Positions 1-5,114 of a DNA stretch of 6,442 nt are shown in pieces. Under the pieces are notes generated by a model. That model was not told the DNA's origin. It worked only from the letters and a program-made list of their open reading frames with translations, and ran no database searches. This DNA comes from Desulfobacterales bacterium (lineage in GTDB: Bacteria; Desulfobacterota; Desulfobacteria; Desulfobacterales; RPRI01), in contig JAGVOC010000139.1 of the NCBI GenBank assembly GCA_020052975.1, positions 1 through 6,442 of the forward strand, read 5' to 3'. How positions within the stretch are numbered: the first letter of the stretch is position 1; every line of letters begins with the position of its first letter. Position numbers and translations under genes: made by a program.

Positions 1-1516
1 CCACCAATTCTTTTTTACTCGAACTTTTCGAGAGCAATGTGCCGAATAGATCGGTATATTTGACGCCCTCGATTTTTTTATCCTTCACGAAGACCTTCTT
101 AAAGAATGCCTGGTTAAAGAGTTGCCTGGTTTCCGGCTTGGCTTTTTTGTAGGCAAGCGCGCAGTTCTCGGCTACCCTGATCGCTTTTTCAAGAACCTCG
201 GTGTGCTGCTCAAGATTATTGTTTGCCGTCCCACGTTTCTCATCAATCTTGGCCATTTCTTCCGCTATGCGTTTCTGCTCGTCTTTTAATACGTCAACCG
301 GAACGGCTCCGTCATAATAACCCTGCATTAGCTTCTTTTTCTCAAGATTGAGCCTCTCCATCCTCTTGATAGCAAATTCCTCTTCCATTGTGCTCTGACC
401 GTGCTGGGCTACGATTTCTTCATTAAAACCCTTGACCAGCTTTTCCGACCAGGACTTAGGCATTTGGATTCTTTTATATAGCTGTTCCATCTGAGCTTCC
501 ATATCCTCCACCTGAATATATTTTTCATGACAATCGATCTTTTTCTTGGAGTGTCTTTGTTTCTGACCGAGGCAGTAAAAATACGTGTAGGCGTTTTTGG
601 CCATATCGAGGGAGAGCCTGGAACCGCAGGTTTCACAGAAGAGAGTGCCTTTCAGATAGTGGCCGTAGGCTCTGTTTCTTACTCCGGCAACATTATTAGC
701 TTTAAGGACGCTCTGAACCCGGTTGAAAAGCTTCTTTGGAATCAGGTGTTCATGAGCGCCTTTGTGATAGACGCCGTCAAACTTGATCTGTCCGATATAG
801 AAGGGATTGGCAAGCATGTTGTTGACCGTGGAGTGAGCTAATGCCTCGCCCTCTTTGTGTCTGCTGGTGATTCCATTTGTTAAGAGGAAGGTCCTGATCT
901 GCTGGATGCTGTAATTTCCCGAGGCATAAAGCTCAAAGGCTTCTTTAATGTATGGGGAGGTCTCGGGATTAATTTCTGTGATCGCCATTCCCCGACGGGC
1001 ATCTCCGCCAACCCTCACGTTTTTGTAGCCCATCGGTGCTCTAAACGGCCAACCGCCCTGTTTCACCTTCTGCTCCATGCCTTTTCTGACCTCCATTCCC
1101 AAATTTTCCGAATAGAACTCGGCCATGAGTGCATGGATGCCTTCAATAAGGTGGCCAGAGGCAGAATCTTCAATATTTTCAACCACGGAAACAAGCGAAG
1201 CCCCGGCCCGTTTGAGGACGGCTTTTATGGTGATATGGTCTTCCATGTTCCTGGCGAGCCTGTCAATCTTGTGGATCACAATGGCTTCCACATCCTTTTC
1301 TTTCCTGATGCGCGAGAGCATTTCCTGAAGCTGAGGACGCCGTGAGCTCTTAGCTGACTCCCCGCGATCCACATACTCATCAATCACTTCCCAGCCTTTT
1401 TCCTTAATGTATTTAAGGCAGGCTTCTCTTTGGCCGGGGATCGAATAGCCTTCTTTGGTCCCCAGCCTTTGAGCCTGTTCCTTAGTTGATACTCTGAGAT
1501 AGATGATGCATTTCAT
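1..1516 (-). CDS. Large serine recombinase (integrase), C-terminus beyond left edge
   Basis: This is a site-specific DNA recombinase of the large serine family, expected to integrate and excise the element. The frame is open for 505 codons from the ATG at 1516 to the window edge, so the stop codon is missing. The N-terminal resolvase domain (about residues 1-150) carries YLRVS, with Arg8 and the nucleophile Ser10, and IDRLAR with Asp85, Arg86 and Arg89. The recombinase domain follows (about 155-275; PMGY near 161-164). Then comes a zinc ribbon with Cys294, Cys297, Cys315 and Cys329, and a charged coiled coil at about 377-430. AGGGTGGG lies 7 nt before the ATG, inside the end of the upstream gene, from which it is separated by only 3 nt. 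It is therefore probably co-transcribed with the repressor and the ImmA-like gene. All the key catalytic residues I looked for are present, so it looks functional. Confidence 0.95.
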   Translation of the reverse strand, partial: MKCIIYLRVSTKEQAQRLGTKEGYSIPGQREACLKYIKEKGWEVIDEYVDRGESAKSSRRPQLQEMLSRIRKEKDVEAIVIHKIDRLARNMEDHITIKAVLKRAGASLVSVVENIEDSASGHLIEGIHALMAEFYSENLGMEVRKGMEQKVKQGGWPFRAPMGYKNVRVGGDARRGMAITEINPETSPYIKEAFELYASGNYSIQQIRTFLLTNGITSRHKEGEALAHSTVNNMLANPFYIGQIKFDGVYHKGAHEHLIPKKLFNRVQSVLKANNVAGVRNRAYGHYLKGTLFCETCGSRLSLDMAKNAYTYFYCLGQKQRHSKKKIDCHEKYIQVEDMEAQMEQLYKRIQMPKSWSEKLVKGFNEEIVAQHGQSTMEEEFAIKRMERLNLEKKKLMQGYYDGAVPVDVLKDEQKRIAEEMAKIDEKRGTANNNLEQHTEVLEKAIRVAENCALAYKKAKPETRQLFNQAFFKKVFVKDKKIEGVKYTDLFGTLLSKSSSKKELV

Positions 1517-1519
1517 TTT

Positions 1520-1990
1520 CTAACCCACCCTGGCGCTTTGTCTGCCGGTTAAATCATTTTCGAAATTAGCCCAAATCTTAAGTCTCATCTTTACCAGCTC
1601 TTCGCGGACCTGAAAATGATTGGCTATCTCATCGATCCTGCTCTTGTTTGAGATAAAGCCTGCCAAACTTTCGAGGGGCATGAGCAGGCAGGCGGCAAAA
1701 ACGTTCGCCTGCTTCTCGTGGTAGTTGCCGAAGGAGTAAATCCGCTTCTGCATAGCGAGATGGTTTCCGGCGTGGAGCAGATGATGGCCAATTGCATGAG
1801 CTATCAGTTCGCGCTTCTCCCTATTTGAAAGGCTCTCATTGATCACGATAGAGCCGGAGACGTAGAACTCTCTTAAGCGACCTTCCATTTTTTGGGGAAT
1901 GACATTTAGACCTAGACTTTGTGCTATCTGGTCTAGGTCGTTTCCGTAAGTCTCCCGTATTTGGTTTGCCTGCTTAATTGCTCGGTTCAT
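1520..1990 (-). CDS. ImmA/IrrE-family protein with altered HExxH motif
   Basis: A 156-residue protein of the ImmA/IrrE (M78) metallopeptidase family. In conjugative elements and phages these proteins usually cleave a partner XRE repressor to switch on excision or transfer. The zinc region reads AHAIGHHLLH, with His65 and His69 present but Ala66 (codon GCA) where the family has the catalytic Glu. The third-ligand helix EKQANVFAACLLMP, with Glu92, is intact, as is the following LMP motif. Length is normal for the short, single-domain members. The ATG overlaps the stop of the repressor gene (ATGA), and the nearest purine-rich site is about 13 nt away, which suggests translational coupling. The partner is inferred to be the XRE protein immediately upstream. 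Whether it still cuts protein is doubtful: it may be inactive, a non-catalytic sensor, or a lineage variant. Confidence 0.88.
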   Translation of the reverse strand: MNRAIKQANQIRETYGNDLDQIAQSLGLNVIPQKMEGRLREFYVSGSIVINESLSNREKRELIAHAIGHHLLHAGNHLAMQKRIYSFGNYHEKQANVFAACLLMPLESLAGFISNKSRIDEIANHFQVREELVKMRLKIWANFENDLTGRQSARVG

Positions 1991-2346
1991 GACGATCTTT
2001 TTTTCCTCTCGGGCCTCCTGGCCTTTACAACCGCCTCGTAAGCCCGAATTAATGATTGTTTTTCTTCGCGGGTCATATTGGGGACTTCCTTGAACATCAG
2101 CGTGAAGCCTGGATCATCCAGCCCCAAATCCTGTAGCTTTGATTCAAGTAAGATGTCTTCCATTTCTTCGAAGGTCATCCCGAGGGCTTTAGCCAGTTTC
2201 TCCAGCTTGTCAGGCTGGGGGATGAATCTTCCCCGCTCAATATCTGATACGTATGTATTGGAGGAGTAGCCCATATCCCTTCCCACTTGCTCTTGGGATA
2301 ATCCCTTCTCCAAGCGAATCTGTTTTATTTTGTCTTTGAAAGCCAT
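1987..2346 (-). CDS. XRE-family HTH transcriptional repressor
   Basis: A 119-residue DNA-binding regulator of the XRE/Cro-CI class. The helix-turn-helix occupies about residues 4-60: KIKQIRLEKGLSQEQVG, then a recognition helix near NTYVSDIERG, and PDKLEKLAKALGM as the last helix. The C-terminal half is acidic and helical (DDPGFTLMFKEV, then TREEKQSLIRAYE), a tail common in XRE proteins paired with ImmA-like partners, and it ends in a basic RPERKKR stretch. The gene is first of a minus-strand operon with the ImmA-like and recombinase genes. AAGGAT lies about 12 nt before the ATG, a rather long spacing. The palindromes in the divergent region upstream are its likely operators, which would make it the repressor of the plus-strand gene set and perhaps of itself. 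That target is an inference from position. Confidence 0.93.
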   Translation of the reverse strand: MAFKDKIKQIRLEKGLSQEQVGRDMGYSSNTYVSDIERGRFIPQPDKLEKLAKALGMTFEEMEDILLESKLQDLGLDDPGFTLMFKEVPNMTREEKQSLIRAYEAVVKARRPERKKRSS

Positions 2347-2380
2347 AATGCGTAATGTATCCTTGCCGTTAACTAAAACA

Positions 2381-2409
2381 ACTATAAATCAACAAAATCA
2401 ATGAATCAA
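2381..2409 (-). promoter_or_regulatory. Promoter of the repressor operon
   Basis: Reading the minus strand there is TTGATT (-35, 2404-2409), a 17-bp spacer and TATAGT (-10, 2381-2386). Transcription would begin near 2374, giving a leader of about 28 nt before the XRE start. The spacing is ideal and both hexamers are good matches to the housekeeping sigma consensus, but no experiment supports it. Confidence 0.6.
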
Positions 2410-2416
2410 TACCTTT

Positions 2417-2437
2417 TTATCCACTTCCTGTGGATAA
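2417..2437. promoter_or_regulatory. Inverted pair of DnaA-box-like sequences
   Basis: An 8-bp perfect inverted repeat, TTATCCAC (2417-2424) and GTGGATAA (2430-2437), with a 5-bp spacer. On the minus strand 2437-2429 reads TTATCCACA, the consensus DnaA box; the plus-strand copy differs only in its last base. It lies just upstream of the repressor -35 and next to A/T-rich DNA at about 2370-2420. It may be a DnaA site of an origin, a regulator site, or both. Confidence 0.55.
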
Positions 2438-2445
2438 CTTTAGTA

Positions 2446-2474
2446 TTGATACTAATGTAATACTACATTATCAT
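2446..2474 (+). promoter_or_regulatory. Divergent plus-strand promoter
   Basis: TTGATA (-35, 2446-2451), a 17-bp spacer and TATCAT (-10, 2469-2474). The start would be near 2481, leaving a leader of about 108 nt before the 51-codon gene. The operator-like palindrome 2453-2470 fills the spacer, the classic placement for repression, so this promoter probably drives the plus-strand genes from 2589 onward when the XRE repressor is released. Confidence 0.6.
2453..2470. promoter_or_regulatory. Operator-like palindrome 1
   Basis: TAATGTA (2453-2459), ATAC, TACATTA (2464-2470): perfect 7-bp arms around a 4-bp spacer. It sits between the -35 and -10 of the plus-strand promoter and shares the pattern AAYGTA-N4-TACRTT with the palindrome at 2539-2554. 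It is inferred to be a binding site for the adjacent XRE repressor. Confidence 0.6.
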
Positions 2475-2501
2475 TGACTTTAAAAGAGAGGCAGAACGCT
2501 T

Positions 2502-2528
2502 AACGGGCATAGAGACCCGTTTCTTTTT
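2502..2528 (+). terminator. Terminator-like hairpin in the leader (attenuator candidate)
   Basis: AACGGG (2502-2507) and CCCGTT (2516-2521) form a 6-bp stem with an 8-nt loop, followed by a T-rich run interrupted by one C (2520-2528). It lies about 20 nt after the predicted plus-strand start and before the first gene, so it could attenuate transcription or make a very short RNA. The stem is short and the claim is modest. Confidence 0.35.
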
Positions 2529-2538
2529 CCCCTCTTTC

Positions 2539-2554
2539 AACGTAAAACTACGTT
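2539..2554. promoter_or_regulatory. Operator-like palindrome 2
   Basis: AACGTA (2539-2544), AAAC, TACGTT (2549-2554): perfect 6-bp arms with a 4-bp spacer. The layout and outer bases match palindrome 1 (2454-2469), centre-to-centre 85 bp. It lies in the leader of the plus-strand transcript, where a bound repressor could act as a roadblock or loop to the first site. Confidence 0.5.
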
Positions 2555-2588
2555 AAGCAGTATCAATTAAACGGGTAGCGAGGCAGAC

Positions 2589-2744
2589 ATGTACGAAATC
2601 TTTCCCAAGAAAATCGATCCGGAGAAAGCAGAGCTTGAATTCAGAATGATGATCCGAGCTTTTCTGGACGTTGCCCGGGAAGAGCTCACACGTGAAAAAG
2701 AACTGCTAAGACCGGCAGACAGAGCGCCGAGACCCACCCAGTAG
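2589..2744 (+). CDS. Small hypothetical protein, first gene of the plus arm
   Basis: A 51-codon reading frame beginning MYEIFPKKIDPEKAELEF and ending PRPTQ. GCGAGG at 2578-2583 is a fair ribosome binding site, 5 nt before the ATG. I do not recognise a family. The middle (residues 11-40) looks like one amphipathic, strongly charged helix with alternating acidic and basic residues, and the end is proline- and arginine-rich. There are no cysteines, no membrane segment and no signal peptide. It is the first gene after the repressor-controlled promoter, the position where many integrative elements keep an excisionase or other small control protein. That role is only a positional guess. It is short enough that it could be missed or could be spurious, but the start context and the codon pattern favour a real gene. 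Confidence 0.6.
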   Translation: MYEIFPKKIDPEKAELEFRMMIRAFLDVAREELTREKELLRPADRAPRPTQ

Positions 2745-2817
2745 AATGTTGTATTGCCTGTTGCAATTAGCTGAAACACCCCATTACAACACCCAAAACC
2801 ATGAAAAACATTAAAAC
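2745..2817. other. Short non-coding spacer with small inverted repeats
   Basis: No gene is supported here. It holds ATTGC-CTGTT-GCAAT (2753-2767) and TGTTGTA (2747-2753) facing TACAACA (2785-2791). There is no T-run after these, so I do not call a terminator. The ATG at 2801 has no ribosome binding site. Confidence 0.4.
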
Positions 2818-3024
2818 CACCAGGGGGAAATTAACTGAATTTGCTGGGCATTTAGCCCACTTAAATCCAGCGCCGTCTGTCTTCGTTTGGAAGGCGCAAA
2901 CGAAGCCCGACTTCCCGCCCCTCGCCCTACGGGTTCACTTGAACTATCGTTCTGCGTCGAGGGGCGGGAAGTCTGGCTTATCAGCCAGACGGCGTTCCCT
3001 TCGGTCACTTAATTTCCCCTGGTG
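2818..3024. other. 207-bp highly folded non-coding element
   Basis: An outer stem pairs CACCAGGGGGAAATTAA (2818-2834) with 3009-3024, with a single bulged G. The stem continues with CTGAA (2835-2839) against TTCGG (3000-3004). Inside are a hairpin TGGGC-ATTTA-GCCCA (2845-2859), a 9-bp pairing of CGCCGTCTG (2871-2879) with CAGACGGCG (2986-2994), a perfect 9-bp hairpin CTTCGTTTG/CAAACGAAG (2881-2905), and a long arm 2903-2924/2958-2979 that pairs at 21 of 22 positions. This arm is capped by GAAC-TATC-GTTC (2941-2952). A further hairpin, TCTGGCT-TATC-AGCCAGA (2972-2989), competes with its neighbours. I do not recognise an RNA family. Its place just upstream of the replication-relaxation gene suggests a structured RNA, a leader, or a replication or transfer origin acting as single-stranded DNA. 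Confidence 0.75.
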
Positions 3025-3043
3025 AAAACCTGAAAGACAAAAG

Positions 3044-3883
3044 ATGAAAACAGTAAGAAGAAACAATCGAATAGCGCCAATGGTTCTGACGGCTCGTGAT
3101 GTGTCCATCATCCTGAGCGTTTATGAAAACCGCTTTTTGAAACGCGATCAGATCCAGCGGCTACACTTTGCCGGTGCTTCAGTATTTGCTTGTAATCGGA
3201 GATTGAAGAAGCTCGATGAGCACAAATTTATCGACAAGCTCATTAAGCCTGTCGAGGTCGGCAGCCACCAACTGGTTTACGCCCTCGACAAGCGAGGGGC
3301 TGACGTTGTAGCAGCGACCTTGGAGATCGACCGCCGCAGCGTCAGATGGAACCGCGCCAACAACCGCGTTGAGTTTCTTTTTCTGGAACACACCCTCGGA
3401 GTTTCGGAAGTTCGTGTTTGCCTGGACATAGCTTTGGCAGGCAGGAGAGAAGAGCTTCTTTTCTACCAGCGAGGCGACAAATCACACCTTCGGCGCATTT
3501 CCATGACTGGAAGCAAGAAGAAATATTTTGTAGTCGCGCCGGACGCCTTCTTTGGGACTCAGACAGGGCGTGGAAAATGCATCTTCTTCCTGGAGGTGGA
3601 TTTAGGGACTGAGACGCTATCGAGATTCGCCGAGAAAGTGACAGCCTACAAGCGATATTGGAAATCGCGTCAATACACTGAGGAATACGGTTTTAACAAC
3701 TTTCGCGTTCTGACGGTCTGCGAAAGTGAAAGACGCCTGGCCAATCTTAGGCAGGCAACAGGGAAAGTGGGGGGAAGGCAGATGTTTCTGTTTACGACCT
3801 TCTCAGCAATTCAGAATGACAGCCCCCTCGGAAGCGTTTGGCTTTCTCCCTTCATTGATTTACCAACTTCATTGTTGGAATAG
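3044..3883 (+). CDS. Replication-relaxation family protein
   Basis: A 279-residue protein matching the replication-relaxation (Replic_Relax) family known from plasmids and conjugative elements, where it is linked to plasmid replication or DNA relaxation; its biochemistry is poorly known. Residues about 15-95 form a winged helix, with LTARDVSIILSVYENRFLKR, then QIQRLHF, RRLKKLDEHKFI and YALDKRGADVV. The second half carries PDA (Asp167), FFLEVDLGTE (Glu184, Asp186) and FAEKVTAYKRYW (Lys198). The spacing recalls a PD-(D/E)xK nuclease core, which is my own reading. The ATG at 3044 has a weak purine site, GAAAG, 7 nt upstream. The gene is flanked on both sides by strongly folded non-coding DNA. 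It probably belongs to the same transcript as the small gene upstream and the DUF6908-like gene downstream, and acts on the element's own DNA. Confidence 0.85.
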   Translation: MKTVRRNNRIAPMVLTARDVSIILSVYENRFLKRDQIQRLHFAGASVFACNRRLKKLDEHKFIDKLIKPVEVGSHQLVYALDKRGADVVAATLEIDRRSVRWNRANNRVEFLFLEHTLGVSEVRVCLDIALAGRREELLFYQRGDKSHLRRISMTGSKKKYFVVAPDAFFGTQTGRGKCIFFLEVDLGTETLSRFAEKVTAYKRYWKSRQYTEEYGFNNFRVLTVCESERRLANLRQATGKVGGRQMFLFTTFSAIQNDSPLGSVWLSPFIDLPTSLLE

Positions 3884-4130
3884 CCCGAAAGGGCAAGAGC
3901 TTTCAGGGCAAGATTCCCAAAAGGACGAAGCTCTTTTCCGTAAAACTTACCACGCACCTTGAACATTAGTAGGTAACTGCCCCTTACATGGCTGCGGAAG
4001 GTCCGGCTCAGGCTGCGGGTAAGCGCCCCTGAGCCGGGCTGAAAGCTCAAAGTACCTTCCCACCACGTCAGCTTCACCCCACCAGTTTTCGTGTCCCAAA
4101 ACCCTGTGCTGGCCTCTGCGTGCCCGCACA
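3883..4130. other. Second folded non-coding block
   Basis: No gene is supported between the stop at 3883 and the ATG at 4150. The stretch begins with GCCC-GAAA-GGGC (3883-3894), overlapping the stop codon. Next come AAGAGCTT (3895-3902) with AAGCTCTT (3928-3935), followed by two more T. A perfect 10-bp arm CCGGCTCAGG (4003-4012) pairs with CCTGAGCCGG (4028-4037) inside GGAAGGT (3996-4002)/ACCTTCC (4054-4060). GAGCTTTCAG (3897-3906) is the exact complement of CTGAAAGCTC (4039-4048), a long-range pairing that crosses or replaces the others. Smaller hairpins are GTTTT/AAAAC (4085-4102) and TGTGC/GCACA (4105-4130). The density of pairing suggests a functional RNA or origin rather than a simple spacer. 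Confidence 0.6.
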
Positions 4131-4149
4131 CCAATCTAAGGAGGAAAGA

Positions 4150-4557
4150 ATGGCACCTACAATCAACGAAAGGATCTTCAAGAAGCTAGAGAGAGTCATC
4201 GGTGACCTGTCGCGCATCCCGGCATACATGAAGTTCATGGCTCGCGGCTTCATGGATCTAGGTGTAGACAGGCTCTACGGAGACGAGGAATCGGTAACTA
4301 TCGCTCTGAGCCACTACTTCAAGCAGAACGGCGACATGGTACCGGACCCGGACATGGAAGTACGGATATATCCGGAAATGAAAATGGCTGAGGCGCTGAC
4401 GTATCAGGACAGCTTCGGCTACCAGCAGGTCTACCCAACACCCGGCCAGGTCAATTTGAAAGCCAAGAAGGACTTAAACGTCTTTCTTAACTACTGGCTT
4501 TCAAACATCATTGAGCAGGGCTTCGAGAGAAGTGGAGGTAAAGACGATGAGCTTTGA
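4150..4557 (+). CDS. Small DUF6908-like protein
   Basis: A 135-residue protein. The start is the ATG at 4150, because AAGGAGG (4138-4144) lies 5 nt before it; the GTG at 4120 in the same frame lies in folded DNA without a binding site. The pattern GFMDLGVDRLYG, then SVTIALSHYFKQNGDMVPDP and MEVRIYPE, resembles DUF6908 proteins, small proteins of unknown function common on plasmids and other mobile elements; I hold this family name tentatively. His55 and Tyr56 followed by QNGD and DPDME look like the conserved core. There is no signal peptide or membrane segment, so it should be cytoplasmic. It overlaps the RadC-type gene by 11 bp, so the two are probably translated together and may work together. 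No function can be stated. Confidence 0.8.
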   Translation: MAPTINERIFKKLERVIGDLSRIPAYMKFMARGFMDLGVDRLYGDEESVTIALSHYFKQNGDMVPDPDMEVRIYPEMKMAEALTYQDSFGYQQVYPTPGQVNLKAKKDLNVFLNYWLSNIIEQGFERSGGKDDEL

Positions 4558-4963
4558 GCTTTTGAAGGTCAAGGAGATCGCCACGGGAGAACCGATTCGA
4601 TCCCCGCGAGACGTGGCCAGCTTCGTAGCTGAAAACATGGAAGAAGAAGCGCTAGTTGATCGAGAGTGCTTCTGGATTCTGCACCTTAACGCCAGAAATC
4701 TAGTGATTGAAAAAGAGCTTACGGCTATCGGCTGTGTGAACGCCTGTCTTGTACGTCCTGCGGACGTCATGAGGAAGGCTGTCATCAACGGAACGGTTGC
4801 CATAATAGCGGTTCACAATCACCCGAGCGGCAATGCCGAACCCAGCCAGGAGGATTACCAGTTGACAGAACGGCTCAAGAAATCATGTGAGATTTTGGGC
4901 ATACAGCTTCTGGACTCGGTGGTTATCGCGGCTGGCGGCAAGGTCCAAAGCATAATGCGCTGA
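4547..4963 (+). CDS. RadC-type JAB-domain protein
   Basis: A 138-residue protein consisting only of the JAB (MPN+) domain found at the C-terminus of RadC; the helix-hairpin-helix half of chromosomal RadC (about 220 residues) is absent. The zinc motif HNHPSGNAEPSQED gives His90, His92, Ser100 and Asp103 in the JAMM spacing, and Glu40 is a candidate catalytic glutamate. The usual RadC LDH near residue 123 is LDS here. I prefer the ATG at 4547 because GGAGG (4534-4538) lies 8 nt before it; an in-frame ATG at 4511 lacks such a site. Short RadC-like proteins are common on plasmids, phages and integrative elements. Their role is unsettled, with DNA processing or anti-defence proposed. It is the last gene before a strong terminator and overlaps the upstream gene by 11 bp. 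Confidence 0.92.
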   Translation: MSFELLKVKEIATGEPIRSPRDVASFVAENMEEEALVDRECFWILHLNARNLVIEKELTAIGCVNACLVRPADVMRKAVINGTVAIIAVHNHPSGNAEPSQEDYQLTERLKKSCEILGIQLLDSVVIAAGGKVQSIMR

Positions 4964-4974
4964 ATCGGCGCAAT

Positions 4975-5011
4975 ACGGCACAGCTTCCCAAAAGGGACTG
5001 TGCCGTTTTTT
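4975..5011 (+). terminator. Intrinsic terminator after the RadC-type gene
   Basis: ACGGCACAG (4975-4983) pairs with CTGTGCCGT (4998-5006), and TCCC (4986-4989) with GGGA (4994-4997) around an AAAA loop, with a 2-nt bulge on the left side. Six T follow at 5006-5011. It starts 12 nt after the stop codon and closes the plus-strand gene series. Confidence 0.9.
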
Positions 5012-5030
5012 CAATCTGGGCTGATTTAGA

Positions 5031-5059
5031 TAGACTATTGACCGATATCCAATTATGAT
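5031..5059 (+). promoter_or_regulatory. Candidate promoter of the NUDIX gene
   Basis: TAGACT (5031-5036), a 17-bp spacer and TATGAT (5054-5059), a good -10. An overlapping alternative is TTGACC (5038-5043) with AATAAT at 5061-5066. The DNA here is A/T-rich and follows a strong terminator, so the gene needs its own promoter. Confidence 0.45.
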
Positions 5060-5114
5060 AAATAATTAAGACGATCCGATTAACACTTCACTAACATTAA
5101 ATCAAGAGGTAATA

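Noticed and set aside
527..841. A 104-codon plus-strand frame and the minus-strand frame at 409-636
   Set aside because: They are shadows of the serine recombinase, whose own frame is open without interruption from 1516 to 1 and carries all family motifs.
2536..2566. A second plus promoter around palindrome 2 with TATCAA as -10
   Set aside because: No acceptable -35 lies at 16-18 bp; the best hexamer matches only three bases.
2801..3025. A 74-codon plus-strand frame (and a 65-codon minus-strand frame at 2811-3008)
   Set aside because: Both lie across the folded element, have no ribosome binding site, and their arginine- and serine-rich peptides follow from the inverted repeats.
3996..4060. 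Resemblance to SRP RNA or RNase P RNA
   Set aside because: I compared the recalled conserved cores of these RNAs and found no convincing match beyond short GC-rich stems.
3811..4134. A 107-codon minus-strand frame
   Set aside because: It overlaps the end of the replication-relaxation gene and the folded block, and the peptide looks low in structure and unlike a known family.
4120..4149. GTG at 4120 as start of the DUF6908-like protein
   Set aside because: A near-perfect Shine-Dalgarno sequence serves the ATG at 4150, and translating the upstream part would read through that site.
4511..4546. ATG at 4511 as start of the RadC-type protein
   Set aside because: It lacks a good ribosome binding site, while the ATG at 4547 has GGAGG at proper spacing and begins with the expected family sequence.
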